Assembly: GCA_002401155.1 (NCBI GenBank)
Contig: NVSG01000002.1
Span: 593,462-657,461, forward strand
Direction of reading: 5' to 3'
Length of the DNA stretch: 64,000 nt
DNA from: Hyphomicrobiales bacterium
GTDB lineage: Bacteria; Pseudomonadota; Alphaproteobacteria; Rhizobiales; Rhizobiaceae
Below, piece by piece: positions 60,909 through 64,000 of the stretch. The notes below the pieces were generated by a model, which ran no database searches, was not told where the DNA came from, and worked only from the letters and a program-made list of their open reading frames with translations. Within the stretch, counting starts at the first letter, position 1; each line of letters opens with the position of its first letter. The position numbers were made by a program, and so were the translations under genes.

Positions 60909-61793
60909 TTATACGGCTTCATCCAGAAATTTTGCGATTCTTTCCGGTATTCCGATTGTACCGAGATCAGGTGCGTGCCCCTGATTGGGAACATTCAGTA
61001 CTTTCAGTCCGCTATGTTCTTGACGCATCTGTTCCACTGTCTCTTTTGACAGTAAATCACTGTTTGCACCGCGAATGACCATTACCGGAATGTTTTTTAA
61101 CCCGGCAAATTGTGGCCACATGGTCGGTAGGGGGGCATCAAGATTAATGGCTTTCAGGCCATTGATAAGAGCAGGGTCGTAGCGAACGGATAGCTTTCCA
61201 TCGTTTTCCTGATAGATCAGTTTCGCTTGCTTTTGCCAATCGGCTTCACCAAATGTTGGAAATTGCGTCGAGGCATATTCTTTAAGGTTTTCAATGGCTT
61301 GCGCCATGTTTTCTGGGCGCGCAGAGCGTTGCATATAAGCCTTGATTCGCACCAGACCCTTGGCATCCAGCTGCGGGCCCACATCATTTAAAATAACCGA
61401 ATGCAACATGCCGGGGCGCATTGCAGCAAGGATCATTGCAATAATGCCCCCGCGCGATGTGCCGATGATATCTGCTTCACTTACGCCAGCCACAACCATA
61501 CCCTGAATTACATCGTCAGCTTCAACCAACGGGGTGTAATTATCAGAACTCTTATCATATTCGGAATTTCCGCGCCCGCGATAATCCAGACAAAGCACGC
61601 GTCTATTGCCGAGCTCCTCGTTAGATAAGGCGATAGCCAACTCATGAAAATCCGCAGAATTTCGGGTCAATCCGGGAAGGCAGACCACTGTTGGCCCTGT
61701 TTTCAGGTGATGCCAACCATATTTGCGCCCGGCAAGGCGCAATCCATCGCTGGTTGAATATCTGAATTCTTCCCATTCGGCGATATTACTCAT
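60909..61793 (-). CDS. Alpha/beta-fold hydrolase
   Basis: A 294-residue soluble hydrolase. The oxyanion-hole region is VVCLPGLTRNSADFHELA near 36-53, the nucleophile elbow is GTSRGG near 109-114, and the His of the triad is likely in NQGHAPDLG near 276. The acid residue is probably in MVIRGANSDLLS near 240. Members include esterases, lactonases and haloperoxidase-like proteins; the substrate is unknown. Its start lies 13 bp after the stop of the lytic transglycosylase gene on the same strand, so the two are probably co-transcribed. Confidence 0.87.
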   Translation of the reverse strand: MSNIAEWEEFRYSTSDGLRLAGRKYGWHHLKTGPTVVCLPGLTRNSADFHELAIALSNEELGNRRVLCLDYRGRGNSEYDKSSDNYTPLVEADDVIQGMVVAGVSEADIIGTSRGGIIAMILAAMRPGMLHSVILNDVGPQLDAKGLVRIKAYMQRSARPENMAQAIENLKEYASTQFPTFGEADWQKQAKLIYQENDGKLSVRYDPALINGLKAINLDAPLPTMWPQFAGLKNIPVMVIRGANSDLLSKETVEQMRQEHSGLKVLNVPNQGHAPDLGTIGIPERIAKFLDEAV

Positions 61794-61806
61794 TCAAAAG
61801 TCTCTT

Positions 61807-63990
61807 CTATTTCCGGCCAAAGCGAAGGTCACGTTCAATCGTGAGCTTCCCATTGGTGAGTCTGGCCTTATAGACCTGATAGTTTTCCATAACACGCTGA
61901 ACATAATTTCGCGTCTCGGTAAAGGGAATGCGCTCGATCCAGTCAACCACTGCATCAATCGATTTGCCGCGCGGGTCGCCATATTGCTTAACCCATTTGC
62001 GTACCCGACCGGGACCAGCATTATAGCCTGCGAAAGTCATGATGTAGGAATTGTTGAAATTATCCAATTGCTCGGAGAGATAGGCAGCTCCCAATGTAAC
62101 ATTATAGCCAGCATCCCGGGTTAATTTCTTGTAGGAATATTTCATCCCTTTTTTCTTTGCCATCAGCTTGGCAGTTCCTGGCAGTAATTGCAGTAATCCG
62201 CGTGCATTGGCACCCGATACAGCACTTTTATTAAAGGCACTTTCCTGTCGCGCAATGGAATAGGCCAGTGCCTTTCCTGTTGTTCCGATCTTGGCAGAAT
62301 TGGGAATAGCACCCAGTGGCCACGACAGGCTATCAACGGCAAGGCCGCGGCGGTGAGCAATTTTTCCGATCTGCAAGGCTAGGGAAGCCTTGCCTTGCTT
62401 TTCCGCACGCGCGGATAACAGCGCCAATTCACCCGGTGAGCGCAGGGTTTTCGCCAGCGACCGATAAATAATATCAGCCCGCCATCCATAGCCAGCACTT
62501 TCTAAATGCTTGATTGCGCGAACCAACTCTCGCGACTTAAATCGTGCGCGCTCGCCCCCTGATGGCCTAGGTTTGCTGATGCGAAGCTTGCCTTGTTTGA
62601 GTTTTGCTGCAGCTAATTGACCATAAAATGTACCGCCATGCTTTGCGGCGGCCGAATAATATTTGCGCCCGGCAGCGCCCGATGCTCGGCCAAGCCAGTA
62701 ATAGGCCCGCGCCTGAGAGATTGGACGAGTGGAAATCTTCAATATGTTTTGGAAATGAACTCGAGCACGTTTGGGGCTGTTTAAGAACCGCAAAGCGTAC
62801 CAACCCGCATGAAATTCGGCCTCGGCCCGTTTGGATCGAGATTGTGCTGAATGGTTTGCAGCGATTTTATAAGCCGTTTTAGCGTCCCCGAGATCAAGTA
62901 AATGACGAGAAATAATGCGTTGTTCAATCCACCATTCATCCGGATGCACAAGAGCTGTTTTATTTTTCGGCACTTTTAACATGAGTTTCGCAGCTTTGCG
63001 ATAATCACCAGAACGTCGGGCATGTTTGATGCTGGCAAAAAGATAGGCCGGATCACGCTTCGAAGATGCCGCAACAGCGTTTAGCTGCTTTCCAACATTC
63101 CCTTTTTTGCGAACAATCGCCGTACGTGCTCTGGCAAGACTTGATTGTTCCGCGTAGGACGCGACACGGTTGGCGGCGGTTGCACGTTCCCGATAGAACA
63201 TTTTATGCATGCGATAGCGGTGGTCAGCCCGTGTCAGACTGCGTCCCGCATCCTTCATAACTCGCTTTTCCTGTGCTTTGTTCAGCTTTTTCTCTCGCCA
63301 AAATGGGGCAATCACAGCACGCGCAGCTTTCGTATTCCCCTTTGCCAGATGAGCCTTTGCCAGCCCTATCGCGCCGGAAATACTGGATGGTTTTGATTTG
63401 CCAAATGCCTTGATCAAGGCGGAGGAAGAGCGGGTTTCACGCACAATGGCGCGTTCCAAATTGTTGTGCAGGGCGGCCTGACCCGGCCAATTGGGCAATT
63501 GCGACTGAATCTCCGCAATTTCGCCCGATGTTACATCTTTTCGCCCGGAAAGAGCTATCGCCCAAGCCAGAACCTTGCGGTCAATGCTACCAGCCTTCAT
63601 GCCAAACCGGATCGCTCTCGCTTTGACAACATTTTTGGTGGTGAGCGCTGAAAGCCCGCTTTTCAAACTGCCATTTATACCCCGAACCTTAGGGGCACGG
63701 CTCGTTGCTTTGAGGGAGGCCATTCTGATTGGAGCCGTTGCAACTGGTTTTGCCGGTATTGTGGCCGCAGGCGCAACACGCGCCGGCACTGTGGTAGCAG
63801 CAATGATATGGCTGACACTCTGCTCAAAAACCGGTCTGCGAGAGGGGATGGGAACATTTTCTAGCAAAAGCTGCTCAAGACCTTGCGCAAAAGCGCCATC
63901 AGCAGTGAGCGACAAGCAGGCAGCTTGCGTCACAATGGACACAGCAAGGACGGTTGTTAAATACTTTAACTTCAATTTGGGGCGCAGCAT
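61807..63990 (-). CDS. Soluble lytic murein transglycosylase
   Basis: Periplasmic enzyme that cleaves peptidoglycan with formation of 1,6-anhydro-muramic acid. The 727-residue protein has an N-terminal signal peptide (about 1-35, ending GAFA), a Pro/Ala/Val-rich linker, a large superhelical helical domain (about 110-540), and a C-terminal SLT domain. The catalytic Glu583 is in ARQESAFN; GLLQLLPGTAKLMA and FAGYNAGPGRVRKW follow, as in Slt70. The start at 63990 is complete inside the window, ten bases from the edge, so upstream context is not visible. The alpha/beta hydrolase gene follows on the same strand. Confidence 0.93.
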   Translation of the reverse strand: MLRPKLKLKYLTTVLAVSIVTQAACLSLTADGAFAQGLEQLLLENVPIPSRRPVFEQSVSHIIAATTVPARVAPAATIPAKPVATAPIRMASLKATSRAPKVRGINGSLKSGLSALTTKNVVKARAIRFGMKAGSIDRKVLAWAIALSGRKDVTSGEIAEIQSQLPNWPGQAALHNNLERAIVRETRSSSALIKAFGKSKPSSISGAIGLAKAHLAKGNTKAARAVIAPFWREKKLNKAQEKRVMKDAGRSLTRADHRYRMHKMFYRERATAANRVASYAEQSSLARARTAIVRKKGNVGKQLNAVAASSKRDPAYLFASIKHARRSGDYRKAAKLMLKVPKNKTALVHPDEWWIEQRIISRHLLDLGDAKTAYKIAANHSAQSRSKRAEAEFHAGWYALRFLNSPKRARVHFQNILKISTRPISQARAYYWLGRASGAAGRKYYSAAAKHGGTFYGQLAAAKLKQGKLRISKPRPSGGERARFKSRELVRAIKHLESAGYGWRADIIYRSLAKTLRSPGELALLSARAEKQGKASLALQIGKIAHRRGLAVDSLSWPLGAIPNSAKIGTTGKALAYSIARQESAFNKSAVSGANARGLLQLLPGTAKLMAKKKGMKYSYKKLTRDAGYNVTLGAAYLSEQLDNFNNSYIMTFAGYNAGPGRVRKWVKQYGDPRGKSIDAVVDWIERIPFTETRNYVQRVMENYQVYKARLTNGKLTIERDLRFGRK

Positions 63991-64000
63991 ATCAATACAC

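Overview
The window reads as chromosome of a free-living alphaproteobacterium, most likely Hyphomicrobiales (Rhizobiales). The support is a pcaQ/pcaDCHG protocatechuate cluster with its divergent LysR regulator, an Omp2b-type Porin_2 porin, a CysNC fusion, a SoxR of the non-enteric type and an Rrf2-family NsrR. Base composition is near 50% G+C by eye and even along the window. I see no prophage, IS element, CRISPR array or rRNA. One tRNA (Ser-GCT) is present.

Layout. 1-9.6 kb: aminopeptidase N (cut by the window edge), a DUF1835 protein, a DMT permease, a solitary CoxL-like molybdenum hydroxylase, a long extragenic palindrome, an MFS permease and a family-4-like uracil-DNA glycosylase. 9.7-15.6 kb: ETF-ubiquinone oxidoreductase, AMP nucleosidase with a methyltransferase and a possible 28-residue membrane peptide, a YfcG-like GST and a small Sel1-type protein behind a cluster of GANTC sites. 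15.6-23.2 kb: pcaQ divergent from pcaD-C-H-G-I-J-F-B, which encodes every step from protocatechuate to succinyl-CoA plus acetyl-CoA. 23.2-32.5 kb: a large MscS channel, an orphan cupin and a four-gene family-5 (Dpp/Opp-type) ABC importer.

32.5-38.2 kb: a compact glycan locus of two divergent operons. It has a cytoplasmic NodB-fold deacetylase and four glycosyltransferases, two of them GT28/COG4671-like paralogues. 38.4-43.7 kb: a HAAT (Liv-type) ABC importer with a Tat-exported binding protein. 43.7-45.7 kb: soxR with a clear SoxR box driving a VOC protein, then a quinone-reductase-like MDR enzyme. 45.9-48.7 kb: cysD-cysNC sulfate activation. 48.8-51.6 kb: a tandem duplication encoding two RTX-like solenoid proteins. 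51.8-54.4 kb: a formate/nitrite channel paired with a membrane-anchored PP2C phosphatase/Ser-Thr kinase. 54.5-56.4 kb: Pho box, pstS, phoB. 56.4-57.8 kb: an NsrR-truncated haemoglobin-4TM protein operon with an NsrR operator. 57.9-64 kb: an FMN alpha-hydroxyacid dehydrogenase, tRNA-Ser, porin, an alpha/beta hydrolase and a soluble lytic transglycosylase.

Most of the window is ordinary metabolism, transport and stress response. The least explained parts, and the best candidates for something undescribed, are the glycan locus, the duplicated 19-residue-repeat RTX-like proteins, the channel/kinase-phosphatase pair and the NsrR-haemoglobin-4TM operon. All assignments come from reading motifs and gene context; no database search was run.
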